DNA of 64,000 nt from positions 1 through 64,000 of the forward strand of contig NZ_JAELTN010000021.1 of the NCBI RefSeq assembly GCF_016428855.1. Direction: 5' to 3'. How positions within the stretch are numbered: the stretch's first letter is position 1; each line of letters begins with the position of its first letter. Position numbers and translations under genes: made by a program. The DNA comes from Pedobacter sp. ASV28. GTDB taxonomy: Bacteria; Bacteroidota; Bacteroidia; Sphingobacteriales; Sphingobacteriaceae. The notes below the pieces were generated by a model. That model saw nothing but the letters and a program-made list of their open reading frames with translations. It was not told where the DNA came from and made no database searches. Below, piece after piece: positions 44,091-52,607 of the stretch.

Positions 44091-45208
44091 GAAACTTGAG
44101 CTTTTTGTTGGTGTTCATTTTGGTATTGCTGGCCTGCAGAAAGGAGCCTAGGCCACTGCCTTCCGAAATCAGCAGGGTCGAACCAGAGCCAACTGCTGTG
44201 CTTAGGGGTATGTACCTGGTAAATGAGGGAAACATGAACATGAACAAGGCTTCCCTTGATTATCTGGACTTTAGAAATGGCATTTATACACGTAATTTTT
44301 ACAACCAGATTAATCCAGAAGTGACTAAAGGATTAGGTGATGTTGGTAATGATATAGGTATATATGGCAGTAAGTTATATATCGTAGTGAATGTTTCCAA
44401 TAAAGTGGAAGTATTAAATGTAAGGACTGGAAAACGCATTGGGCAGATCAATATAACAAATGGAAGATATCTTGCTTTTGCCAAAGGAAGAGCTTATGTG
44501 AGCGCCTATTTAGGGAGGGTTGGCGATCCAACGGCCGTAAATGGTATAGTGGCCGAGGTTGATACCACCACTTTAAGCATCAGCAGGACAGTGCGGGTTG
44601 GCCGTCAGCCCGAAGAAATGGCCATTGTTAATAACAAGCTTTATGTGGCCAATTCGGGAGGCTACAGCCCACCGAATTATGAAAATACCATTTCGGTGGT
44701 TGATTTGGATAGTTTTATGGAAACAAAAAGAATAGAAGCAGCCATTAACCTGCATCGGTTAAAAGCCGATAAATATGGCGATCTGTATGTGACTTCAAGA
44801 GGTGATTACTATGATATTCTCTCCAAACTACTGGTGATCGATACAAAGACAGAAAAAATTAAGAAAACATTTGATTTCGCTGCAAGTAACCTGACCATAG
44901 ATGATGAGGTAGCTTATATCTACGCTACCTCATGGAACTATTTACAGGGCAGAAATACCATCAATTATTTTATGATCGATGTAAAAGAAGAACTGTTGTT
45001 AAAGCAGCAGTTTATTACAGATGGGAGCGATAAGCATATAAGGGTTCCTTATGGCATAGCGGTAAACCCCTATAATAAGGATATTTATATTACCGATGCC
45101 AGAGATTATGTAACCCCAGGCAAATTACATTGTTATAATGTAGAAGGTCACCTAAAATGGTCGGTAACTACTGGTGACATACCGGCACACCTAGTTTTTG
45201 TGAAATAA
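44087..45208 (+). CDS. BtuG-like YncE/DUF5074 surface lipoprotein, copy 1
   Basis: A 373-residue lipoprotein (signal MRNLSFLLVFILVLLAC, Cys near 17) with a seven-bladed propeller of the YncE/DUF5074 type. The N-terminal GMYLVNEGNMNMNKASLDYLD is typical. Blades repeat motifs such as SKLYIVVNVSNKVEVLNV, GRQPEEMAIVNNKLYVANSGGYS and VPYGIAVNPYNKDIYITDA. In Bacteroides the BtuG propeller forms a lid on BtuB and binds B12 tightly; this gene is adjacent to btuB in the same operon, so it is the closest candidate for the lid. Confidence 0.83.
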   Translation: MRNLSFLLVFILVLLACRKEPRPLPSEISRVEPEPTAVLRGMYLVNEGNMNMNKASLDYLDFRNGIYTRNFYNQINPEVTKGLGDVGNDIGIYGSKLYIVVNVSNKVEVLNVRTGKRIGQINITNGRYLAFAKGRAYVSAYLGRVGDPTAVNGIVAEVDTTTLSISRTVRVGRQPEEMAIVNNKLYVANSGGYSPPNYENTISVVDLDSFMETKRIEAAINLHRLKADKYGDLYVTSRGDYYDILSKLLVIDTKTEKIKKTFDFAASNLTIDDEVAYIYATSWNYLQGRNTINYFMIDVKEELLLKQQFITDGSDKHIRVPYGIAVNPYNKDIYITDARDYVTPGKLHCYNVEGHLKWSVTTGDIPAHLVFVK

Positions 45209-45226
45209 AATTAAATAGAAGTGAAT

Positions 45227-46369
45227 ATGAATTTCAAAAATTACTTTAAACCTGCTATAGCAATAACTTTTGCTGTAGCGGTATTCTTTAGTTCTTGTAA
45301 AAAGAATAATGAAGAGGAAAAAATATTGGTGCGGGAAATTACAGGTACCAAGGGTATTTATGTACTGAATGAAGGGAGCTGGGGAAATGCCAATAGCACC
45401 CTTAGTTATTATGATATAGAAAAAAAGACTGTCGTTGCCGATTTTTATAAACAGGTAAATGGTACTGCTTTGGGCGAAACAGCCAACGATCTGAAAGTTT
45501 ATGGCAGTAAAATGTATTGTGTAGTAAGTGGTACCCAAGGAAAACCCCAGTCTTTTGTAGATGTAATGAACGTAGCTACTGGCAAAACCATCAGACGTAT
45601 ATCCTTCAATTCTAACAATGATGGTTATATGCCACGCTATATTGCATTCTATAAAAACAAAGCATATGTCTCTAGATATGACGGAATAATTAGCCGTATA
45701 GATACGGCCAGCTTAAGCATAGATGCCGAGTTACAGCTTAAAAATGGTGCTGATAATGCGGCTGCCTTAGAAGGTTTGGCCGTAGCAAATGGAAAGTTAT
45801 ATGTAACTAATTCTGCTCATACAAACCCTATTTATTCAAATAGTTTAAAAAGTAAGGTTACTGTTATCGACTTAACCACGTTCACAAAAAATAAGGATAT
45901 TGAAGTTGGGAATAACCCGGTAAGGATTGCCGCCACGGAGAATGGAGATCTATATGTCATTACTTGGAATGATTGGGTAACATTCAATGAACCTACACTT
46001 ATTAGAATTAGCAGTGCTACAGATCTGGTAGTGCAAACAGAAAATAATACTGATTTAGGAGCCATTAATATTGTTAAAGATCAAGCATGGGCAACAAAAG
46101 ATATATACAATAGTGTACCTATTATTAAATCTATTAATCTATCTACTGGTAAGCTTGATAAAACACTGATTAATTATGAAGCAAGCTTTGGATCACCCTA
46201 TGGAATTACAATAAATCCATTTGATAATAGTTTAGTGGTAGCAAGTATGAACAATAAAGCCTTTGTATTTGGTCAAGATGGAAAAGTGAAATACAGTTTT
46301 GAAACAGGTATCAATCCTCAGCATGCGGCATTCAATTATAGTTACAAATATGAATATAAGATATTCTAA
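45227..46369 (+). CDS. BtuG-like YncE/DUF5074 surface lipoprotein, copy 2
   Basis: A 380-residue lipoprotein paralogous to the previous gene, from ATG 45227 (the GTG at 45221 is also in frame). The lipobox ends at SSCKK. Shared motifs include GIYVLNEGSWGNANSTLSYYD, GSKMYCVVSGTQGKPQSFVDV and GSPYGITINPFDNSLVVAS. The surface of the propeller is strongly diverged from copy 1, so the pair may catch different corrinoids. Its end overlaps the next gene start by about 20 bases. Confidence 0.8.
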   Translation: MNFKNYFKPAIAITFAVAVFFSSCKKNNEEEKILVREITGTKGIYVLNEGSWGNANSTLSYYDIEKKTVVADFYKQVNGTALGETANDLKVYGSKMYCVVSGTQGKPQSFVDVMNVATGKTIRRISFNSNNDGYMPRYIAFYKNKAYVSRYDGIISRIDTASLSIDAELQLKNGADNAAALEGLAVANGKLYVTNSAHTNPIYSNSLKSKVTVIDLTTFTKNKDIEVGNNPVRIAATENGDLYVITWNDWVTFNEPTLIRISSATDLVVQTENNTDLGAINIVKDQAWATKDIYNSVPIIKSINLSTGKLDKTLINYEASFGSPYGITINPFDNSLVVASMNNKAFVFGQDGKVKYSFETGINPQHAAFNYSYKYEYKIF

Positions 46370-47300
46370 CAGGGCCATTCATATTCTGTTATTTATCCTG
46401 TCTATCCTATTTGTTTCCTGTAAAAAAGATAAACCTATTGACGAGGAACCATTGGTAGATAAGAAACGGGCTTATATTTCAAAAATATATGAATACAAAC
46501 CTGCCCCAGGTCAGTTTATTAACGACAACAGCTATGGAACTCTATCCAAAGCAGCAGAATTGGTTGGAGGCGTAGATCGCGGGCTTATTTCTTTGGGCGG
46601 CTTTGGCGGCTATGTCATTTTTGGCTTCGACCATGCCATTGAAAACAAAGCGGGCTACGACTTGGGCATTTATGGCAACCCCTTAATCGGGGTGGGAATG
46701 GAATGGTCAGAACCTGGTATTGTTTGCGTTATGCAGGACCTTAATAAAAATGGCCTGCCAGATGATGGAGAATGGTACGAATTGGCTGGCAGTGAGCATG
46801 AGGCATCGCAGACCATAAAAAACTATGTGATCACCTATTTTAAACCTGCCACTGCTACCGAGGATATCAGATGGACTGATAACTTAGGTAACGTTGGTTA
46901 TGTTCTTAAAAACCAATATCATAATCAAAATTATTATCCATCCTGGTTTGCAGGAGACCAAGTTCAATTTAAAGGTACCCTGTTAAAGAATACCCTAGGT
47001 ATTAATGGTGGTTTAGTGTTCAACCAACCTTTCAGTTTTGGCTATGCCGATAATGGTTCCGCAAACTATCTTAAGATACAAAGCGAATTAGGCAGAGGCT
47101 ATAATGTTTTTGATATAGATTGGGCCATAAATTCCAGTGGCAACAAGGTAGTTCTTACCCATATAGATTTTATAAAGGTCTATACTGCCCAGAACAGTAA
47201 TGGCAATCCCTATCATCCTGACTATACTCATTCACAGGCCAGGAGCATGGGTGAAGTATCTACCGAAATGGGGGGAGCAATAGATTTACACTTTAAATAA
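46350..47300 (+). CDS. surface lipoprotein, tandem paralogue 1, B12 locus
   Basis: A 316-residue lipoprotein from ATG 46350 (lipobox SILFVSCKK), with the N-terminus overlapping the previous gene. The core shares long blocks with the next gene: ISKIYEYKPAPGQFIND, SLGGFGGYVIFGFDHAIENKAGYDL, IYGNP, WYELAGSEHEASQTIKNY, and the tail FIKVYTAQN. It looks like a single beta-rich domain of about 250 residues. Related proteins in Bacteroidota are annotated only as cell surface protein. Given the operon it probably binds corrinoid or BtuB, perhaps as in BtuH, but that is inference. Confidence 0.65.
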   Translation: MNIRYSNRAIHILLFILSILFVSCKKDKPIDEEPLVDKKRAYISKIYEYKPAPGQFINDNSYGTLSKAAELVGGVDRGLISLGGFGGYVIFGFDHAIENKAGYDLGIYGNPLIGVGMEWSEPGIVCVMQDLNKNGLPDDGEWYELAGSEHEASQTIKNYVITYFKPATATEDIRWTDNLGNVGYVLKNQYHNQNYYPSWFAGDQVQFKGTLLKNTLGINGGLVFNQPFSFGYADNGSANYLKIQSELGRGYNVFDIDWAINSSGNKVVLTHIDFIKVYTAQNSNGNPYHPDYTHSQARSMGEVSTEMGGAIDLHFK

Positions 47301-47334
47301 AAATTAATAAAAAACATATAAACATAAAAATCAA

Positions 47335-48456
47335 ATGAAGAGATATCTTTTACTTTCCTTGTTACTAATCACCCTATTTTTTTCTTGTAAGAAAGACAGC
47401 CCCGAACAATTTCCTGATTTGCACATGTCGGTAACAGAGAAAACGCTAACCATAGCGGTGAATACCGAGCGTTCATTCTCTGTTGTTATAGCAGAAGGCA
47501 AAACCCTAAATAATGAATGGAAGTTAAATGGGGCAGTGGTAGGTAAGGAAGTTGCCTATACATTTAAACCTAGCATGGCAGGCGACTATACGTTAGTTTA
47601 TACAGGGAGTAACGCATTGGGTAGTTTTTCTTATAGTTATGCCATTAATGTTCCTGTGCCCGTAATTGATGCCGGCGCTAACAGCAGTAAGTACATCAGT
47701 AAGGTATTCGAATATTTTCCGGCACCCGGACAACATATCAACCAAGCCACATTAGGTTCGCCTGAACAGGCACAAAAATTAGTGGGGGGTATTGCAAATT
47801 TGGTTTCGCTAGGTGGTTATGGAGGATATATCATTTTTGGATTTGACCATTCTGTCGTTAATCAAACAGGTTATGACCTGGCTATCTATGGAAATCCTTC
47901 TGGTGCGCCATACCACTTCGCAGAGCCAGGAATTGTAATGGTGAGTCAAGACAAGAATGGTAATGGATTACCCGATGATGAATGGTATGAATTGGCAGGT
48001 AGTGAATATGAAAAAGCCACTACGATAAAAAATTATGAGATTACCTATACCAATCCAAAGGCTTTTGTGGATGTACCTTGGACAGATAACCAAGGCAATA
48101 GCGGGGTGTTAAAAAACCTATCTAAAAATAAAAACCACTATCCTTTATTCGTGGCGAATCAAGACAAGATTACCTTTAAAGGAACCCTGTTGCCTTCAAC
48201 CTTAAGTACAACAGGGCTTGTATTAAATAATCCATTTGAATGGGGTTATACCGATAGCTATTCTGTAGGAGATGATTATGCAAAAAATTTGTATAACAGT
48301 TTTGATATTTCTTGGGCCGTAGATAAAAATGGCAAAAAAGTAAGTTTAAAAACGGTAGACTTCGTTAAGGTTTACACCGCACAAAATGTAAATGCAGGCA
48401 TTTTAGGGGAAATTTCCACCGACATTAAAGGAGCTGCAGATTTGAATATTAAATAA
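47335..48456 (+). CDS. surface lipoprotein, tandem paralogue 2 with PKD-like module
   Basis: A 373-residue lipoprotein (lipobox LFFSCKK). Residues about 30-110 form an immunoglobulin/PKD-like module (LTIAVNTERSFSVVIAEGKTL, EVAYTFKPSMAGDYTLVYTG), which copy 1 lacks. The rest matches copy 1: SKVFEYFPAPGQHINQ, GGYGGYIIFGFDHSVVNQTGYDL, IYGNPSGAPYHFAEPGIVM, DDEWYELAGSEYEKATTIKNY and VDFVKVYTAQNVNA. It appears to be a tandem duplication with acquired N-terminal module. Role in corrinoid capture is inferred from context only. Confidence 0.65.
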   Translation: MKRYLLLSLLLITLFFSCKKDSPEQFPDLHMSVTEKTLTIAVNTERSFSVVIAEGKTLNNEWKLNGAVVGKEVAYTFKPSMAGDYTLVYTGSNALGSFSYSYAINVPVPVIDAGANSSKYISKVFEYFPAPGQHINQATLGSPEQAQKLVGGIANLVSLGGYGGYIIFGFDHSVVNQTGYDLAIYGNPSGAPYHFAEPGIVMVSQDKNGNGLPDDEWYELAGSEYEKATTIKNYEITYTNPKAFVDVPWTDNQGNSGVLKNLSKNKNHYPLFVANQDKITFKGTLLPSTLSTTGLVLNNPFEWGYTDSYSVGDDYAKNLYNSFDISWAVDKNGKKVSLKTVDFVKVYTAQNVNAGILGEISTDIKGAADLNIK

Positions 48457-48465
48457 TCTCAATAC

Positions 48466-49785
48466 ATGTTGAAGAATAAAATGTTTAGGACAAGCCTTCA
48501 TAAACTGCTTATTTTGGTCATTTTGGCCACGGCAGTAATGGCTTGTCGAAAAGAAGAAACAAATAAGGTATTATTTGCGAACGATATTAAAACCTCGGAG
48601 CGGCTTAAGGTAGGAGAAAGTATAACTTTAACCCCAAGTCTAATGGGAAAGGCTAAAAGCTACGAATGGATAGAGAATGGTGAAGTGCTAAGTACCTCAA
48701 GCAGCTATGTTTTTACCAAAGCACTGCCAGGAGATTATGAGCTGACCTTCAATGTTATAAATGCAGCGGGTAAAAATACACTGGTCTATAACATCAAAGT
48801 GGTTGGCAGGTATGCGGATGGTATTTTACTTCTGAGTAGTACCGATGCGAATGGAACTGGTGGAGCTAACCTATCCTTTCTAAATGAAAAGGAAGAATTA
48901 AAACTTGATGTATTCTCTCTGGAGAATAATGGTGCAAAACTGTCGGCTTCCGCAATGGGGGCATTTCGTTATGGTAATCAATTATATATAAGTGGCTCTG
49001 GCCAACCCGATTATATTACCGTAGTTAACGATGAAACACTCAAGGCCACCAGTAATATCACGGTTTCTGGAATTTCAGGGATAACTTATTTTGCCACTAC
49101 CAATGGTAAAACAGGTTATGTAAATAGCAGTACACGCAGAAAATTGGGCCTGTATCCTGTAGATCTGACGGCCAAAACCATTGGAGCTACCTCATTGAAT
49201 GGAACTACCGATGCTGCGTTATTGCCAATTACCACCATAAATAGTGCGATTTTAGTGCCTGTAGCTAAACAATTAGTAAAGGTAGAGAACGGAATGGCAC
49301 AAACGCTATATACCCATACTGAAAATGTAGCAGGTGTAGTGAAAACGGCTAACAAGCAACTTTGGATGGGCGTACAGGGTATTAACAGTAAAGCAAAGCT
49401 CATCAGACTGGATGATAATTTGGCAGTTCTGGAGACTGTAGAACTGGAAACTACTTTTAAACTGCCTGCCAATGGTATCTTGACCGCTTCTGGAGCAGAT
49501 GAATTTATCTATTGGCAAGAAACTTCTACAGGTGAGTTCTGTAGGTTTAGTACAACGACAAAAAAAGCCGAAAAATTTATAAATCCTATGAATGATGGTT
49601 TAAGTTTTGCCACTGCTTGGAAAGTAAATCCCCAAAATGGCGAGTTTTTCATTTTGGATAGCCCTGGTATATTTACTGGATCAGACTCTACCAGCGACCT
49701 ATATATTTATACCAAATATAAAAAGTTCAGGAAGAAAATAAGCAAAGTTGGCTATCAGGTGGTGGACATTATTTTTCCTAAATAG
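48466..49785 (+). CDS. PKD-plus-propeller surface lipoprotein, B12 locus
   Basis: A 439-residue lipoprotein (signal ending LATAVMACRK). A PKD-like module (KVGESITLTPSLMGKAKSYEW, TKALPGDYELTFNVINAAG) spans about 35-115, followed by a beta-propeller of about 320 residues with repeated blades such as YGNQLYISGSGQPDYITVV. It resembles a more distant DUF5074-type propeller. Nine bases separate it from the previous gene. Its end is 38 bases from the DUF6580 gene, which may also have its own promoter. Confidence 0.68.
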   Translation: MLKNKMFRTSLHKLLILVILATAVMACRKEETNKVLFANDIKTSERLKVGESITLTPSLMGKAKSYEWIENGEVLSTSSSYVFTKALPGDYELTFNVINAAGKNTLVYNIKVVGRYADGILLLSSTDANGTGGANLSFLNEKEELKLDVFSLENNGAKLSASAMGAFRYGNQLYISGSGQPDYITVVNDETLKATSNITVSGISGITYFATTNGKTGYVNSSTRRKLGLYPVDLTAKTIGATSLNGTTDAALLPITTINSAILVPVAKQLVKVENGMAQTLYTHTENVAGVVKTANKQLWMGVQGINSKAKLIRLDDNLAVLETVELETTFKLPANGILTASGADEFIYWQETSTGEFCRFSTTTKKAEKFINPMNDGLSFATAWKVNPQNGEFFILDSPGIFTGSDSTSDLYIYTKYKKFRKKISKVGYQVVDIIFPK

Positions 49786-49792
49786 TTTTTGT

Positions 49793-49800
49793 TAACTTTG
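49793..49800 (+). promoter_or_regulatory. TAnnTTTG element before DUF6580 gene
   Basis: TAACTTTG matches the -7 consensus exactly, 23 bases before the ATG at 49824. A -33 match is not clear. It would permit some independent transcription. Confidence 0.3.
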
Positions 49801-49823
49801 TATGATAACATCATGGATAACTA

Positions 49824-50402
49824 ATGGAAAGAACATCGAAAAATAGGCTAGTGGTTTTATTATTATTTATTGCTACCATTATAGGCTTGAGGATAATTGC
49901 ACCACTTTCGTCAGATTTTAAAATATTTGCTAATATTTCAGGTTTGGGTGCCGTAGCTATTTTCAGTGGAAATTATTTTAGGAATAAGTTCTCGGCCTAT
50001 ATTTTACCAATGCTAGTACTTCTATTAAGCGATTTGGGCTTAGCCATCATGATGGGAGAAGCTTATGCCTTTTATGCAGGTTGGTATTATACCTACATTG
50101 CTTTTGCCTTAATGGTTTTGGTTGGACAGCTATTTATCAACAAGGTAAATGTTCCACAAGTGTTTGGAGCTAGCTTGGTGGCTGTTTTTATACACTGGAT
50201 CGTATCTGACTTTGGCATGTGGTTGGGATTTGATACCTATCCCAAAACTTTGGCTGGTTTCTGGACCTGCTTAGTGGCTGCGATACCATTTGAGTTGAAT
50301 TTCCTTTATGGTACATTAGTGTATTCGGCCATTATGTTCTTAGGTTTTGAAATCCTAAAATCTAAATTCCCATCATTGAAATACAGATCAGTAATAGCTT
50401 AA
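49824..50402 (+). CDS. DUF6580 membrane protein, B12 locus
   Basis: A 192-residue integral membrane protein with about six helices (residues about 10-28, 35-50, 57-75, 82-105, 112-130, 145-175). FKIFANISGLGAVAIFSGNYF and WIVSDFGMWLGFDTYPKTL are marked features; DUF6580 is a Bacteroidota family of unknown function. The size and hydrophobic profile recall substrate-specific components of ECF vitamin transporters, but no ECF energy module is present here. As the last gene of the cobalamin-controlled operon it may aid inner-membrane uptake. The strong terminator follows. Confidence 0.7.
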   Translation: MERTSKNRLVVLLLFIATIIGLRIIAPLSSDFKIFANISGLGAVAIFSGNYFRNKFSAYILPMLVLLLSDLGLAIMMGEAYAFYAGWYYTYIAFALMVLVGQLFINKVNVPQVFGASLVAVFIHWIVSDFGMWLGFDTYPKTLAGFWTCLVAAIPFELNFLYGTLVYSAIMFLGFEILKSKFPSLKYRSVIA

Positions 50403-50423
50403 CAAAAATATTTAGTGTATAAG

Positions 50424-50453
50424 CCCTCTTGTTTAAGTACAAGAGGGTTTTTT
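50424..50453 (+). terminator. rho-independent terminator of the cobalamin locus
   Basis: CCCTCTTGT (50424-50432), loop TTAAGT, ACAAGAGGG (50439-50447) and a T run to 50453. It begins 22 bases after the DUF6580 stop and 17 bases before the sirtuin ATG. Confidence 0.92.
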
Positions 50454-50469
50454 GTTTATATTTAAGGGT

Positions 50470-51159
50470 ATGAAGAAAAAAATAGTGGTGCTAACTGGGG
50501 CGGGAATGAGTGCCGAAAGTGGTCTGAAAACTTTTAGGGATGCCGATGGTTTATGGGAGGGCTATAATGTAATGGATGTAGCTACCCCCGAAGCATGGCA
50601 ACGAAACCCAGAATTGGTACAACAATTTTACAATGAAAGACGTATACAGGTTTTACAGGCCCAGCCAAATGCGGCTCATTATGCGCTAGCCAATTTAGAA
50701 GCACATTTTGATATAGAAATTATTACACAGAATATTGATGATCTGCATGAAAGAGCAGGTTCTACAAAGGTAACACACTTACATGGCATAATTACTTACG
50801 CACAGTCTTCAAGTAACCCAACGCTCATATATCCCGTTGAAGGAGCCGAAATAAAAATGGGCCAATTATGTAAATGGGGATCGCAATTACGACCACATGT
50901 AGTATGGTTTGGAGAGGCTGTACCAATGATCGAAAAAGCAGCGCAGATTTGTTCACAAGCTGATGTTTTTATATTGATTGGAAGTTCATTAGCTGTTTAC
51001 CCCGCTGCAGGGCTGATAGATTTTGTACCGAGAGAAGTAACAAAATATGTTATCGACCCCAAAATACCAACAGTTGGGCACTATCAGCACATAATCAAGA
51101 TTGAAAAATCGGCAACAGAAGGAGTAAAAGAGTTGATCGTGTCACTTTTGGGCTCTTAA
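50470..51159 (+). CDS. class III-type sirtuin NAD-dependent deacylase without zinc cysteines
   Basis: A 229-residue sirtuin. The NAD motif is LTGAGMSAESGLKTFRD, with TQNIDDLHERAG (the NID loop), catalytic His105 in HLHG, and VWFGE plus GSSLAVYPAAGL. Tyr54 and Arg57 (FYNERR) match the class III pair that recognises succinyl and malonyl groups. The four zinc-binding cysteines are absent: the region has only two unrelated Cys. ATG 50470 is preferred over TTG 50452. It follows the terminator of the B12 locus, so it may start from read-through or its own promoter. Confidence 0.88.
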   Translation: MKKKIVVLTGAGMSAESGLKTFRDADGLWEGYNVMDVATPEAWQRNPELVQQFYNERRIQVLQAQPNAAHYALANLEAHFDIEIITQNIDDLHERAGSTKVTHLHGIITYAQSSSNPTLIYPVEGAEIKMGQLCKWGSQLRPHVVWFGEAVPMIEKAAQICSQADVFILIGSSLAVYPAAGLIDFVPREVTKYVIDPKIPTVGHYQHIIKIEKSATEGVKELIVSLLGS

Positions 51160-51789
51160 TTACTTGATTAATTTACTTAAATTAGGTTTTATGCCAATAG
51201 TTAAAGGCATGCTGCTAAACTTTCTATCTTGAATGTTGTTGAAGCCGTTCATATAGCTAACTTCCGTAAAAATAGAGAGACCACCCAAATTTAGTTCTGC
51301 TCCTAATCCTGCTTCTAACATGGCCATGCCATTTGTTTGATTTGAAAACTCAACTTCTAAAGCGGTATTGTTGGTTTTTACCCGAGGGGTAAGTATGAAG
51401 CCACCTCCACCGCCAGCAAATCCATAAAAAGCAAATTTACCCACCATTTTTCTATAACCTAAAGCCATATTTAACAGATAGGTAGTTACCCTTGAATTTT
51501 GTGCAGTGTAGTTATAGCCATGATCGGGTCTTATGCCATTATAAGTGAAGGCATGTAGGCTCACTTTTGGATATAGAAAAAGACCGCCCTTGCCCAAGCC
51601 CAGGTTTAACCCGAATGTGGTAGATATCTTTGGCCCCAGAAAATCGCTACTTTCACCAATGGGAATAGAAGTGCCAATTCCACTCACAGTGTATAACTTG
51701 TCTGTCCGTGCAGTTTGTTGGGCATTCACCTCTAGATTGCTAAATAGCAAGAGAATACCAGTGAAAAAAAATAGAATATTTATGCTCAT
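51160..51789 (-). CDS. outer-membrane beta-barrel protein
   Basis: A 209-residue exported protein (signal MSINILFFFTGILLLFSNLEVNAQ). The mature part is a small barrel with strands such as VSGIGTSIPIGES, GLNLGLGKGGLFLYPKVSLHAF, MALGYRKMVGKFAFYGFAG and AGLGAELNLGGLSIFTEVSYM. It fits the general porin/outer-membrane beta-barrel group. ATG 51789 is preferred over the in-frame TTG at 51795. The gene stop abuts the sirtuin stop, with convergent orientation. Ligand not known. Confidence 0.78.
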   Translation of the reverse strand: MSINILFFFTGILLLFSNLEVNAQQTARTDKLYTVSGIGTSIPIGESSDFLGPKISTTFGLNLGLGKGGLFLYPKVSLHAFTYNGIRPDHGYNYTAQNSRVTTYLLNMALGYRKMVGKFAFYGFAGGGGGFILTPRVKTNNTALEVEFSNQTNGMAMLEAGLGAELNLGGLSIFTEVSYMNGFNNIQDRKFSSMPLTIGIKPNLSKLIK

Positions 51790-51986
51790 AACCAATTTAT
51801 GTCTCTATTGATAACATGAACATCTACCTATTGTTTCATCAACCTCATAAATGACCAGTTGGCTATGCTCAAATTCCGAATTTTGGTAATTAGGAATTCT
51901 TCTAAATTATAGCAATGACATCAAAAACAACTTTGTTATTCCGATATTAGAGTAATATCCTTTGTTTAACCTTAAATTGTTTTTCT

Positions 51987-52607
51987 ATGGATGAAATCGA
52001 TTCTCATGCACAGGGCGATACCCGACGTGATTTTTTAAAGAAGACTTCGCTCTTTACCGCATTATCATTAACTCCTGTAACTATATTGAAAGCGGCAGAT
52101 CAAAAAGTTGATGAACGTTTTGCCGAGCTTTTTGAGAAAATTCCATTGAATTTTACAGTGAACAATAAAGCTTACCAATTAAATGTTGAACCTAGGGTGA
52201 CACTTTTGGATCTGCTAAGGGAGGAACTTCATTTAACAGGAACAAAAAAAGGTTGTGACCATGGTCAATGTGGCGCTTGTACTGTTCATGTAGATGGAAA
52301 GCGCGTTAATTCCTGCTTGAGTTTGGCGGTAATGAATGAAGGTAGGAATATCACTACGATAGAGGGCTTGGCCAAAGGTGATGAGCTTCATCCTATGCAA
52401 AGGGCCTTTATTAAACATGATGGCTTTCAGTGTGGTTATTGTACCCCAGGTCAGATCATGAGCGCAGTGGCCTGCATAAGAGAGGGACATGCCAATTCTA
52501 AGGAAGAAATAAGGGAATACATGAGTGGTAATATTTGTCGTTGCGGCGCCTATCCTCATATTGTTGAGGCTATACAAGAAGTTAAGGAAAAAGGAGGGAC
52601 AATATGA
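51987..52607 (+). CDS. xanthine dehydrogenase-family 2Fe-2S subunit, Tat-exported
   Basis: A 206-residue iron-sulfur subunit. The N-terminus has a twin-arginine signal, RRDFLKKTSLFTALSLTP (Arg13-Arg14). The plant-type 2Fe-2S ferredoxin has CDHGQCGACTVHVDG and a further Cys in SCLSL; the second cluster has GFQCGYCTPGQIM and NICRCGAY. This matches the PaoA/YagT type of periplasmic aldehyde oxidoreductase. Signal-bearing small subunit carries the folded heterotrimer across. It overlaps the next gene by 4 bases, so the operon is translationally coupled. Confidence 0.93.
   Translation: MDEIDSHAQGDTRRDFLKKTSLFTALSLTPVTILKAADQKVDERFAELFEKIPLNFTVNNKAYQLNVEPRVTLLDLLREELHLTGTKKGCDHGQCGACTVHVDGKRVNSCLSLAVMNEGRNITTIEGLAKGDELHPMQRAFIKHDGFQCGYCTPGQIMSAVACIREGHANSKEEIREYMSGNICRCGAYPHIVEAIQEVKEKGGTI

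Noticed and set aside
45191-45538. 115-residue minus-strand frame
   Set aside because: It lies antisense over the two BtuG-like genes and has no start context or homology.
50470-51159. Sirtuin as a cobalamin gene (cobB name)
   Set aside because: The name CobB is historical; the gene follows a strong terminator and has sirtuin motifs, so no B12 role is claimed.
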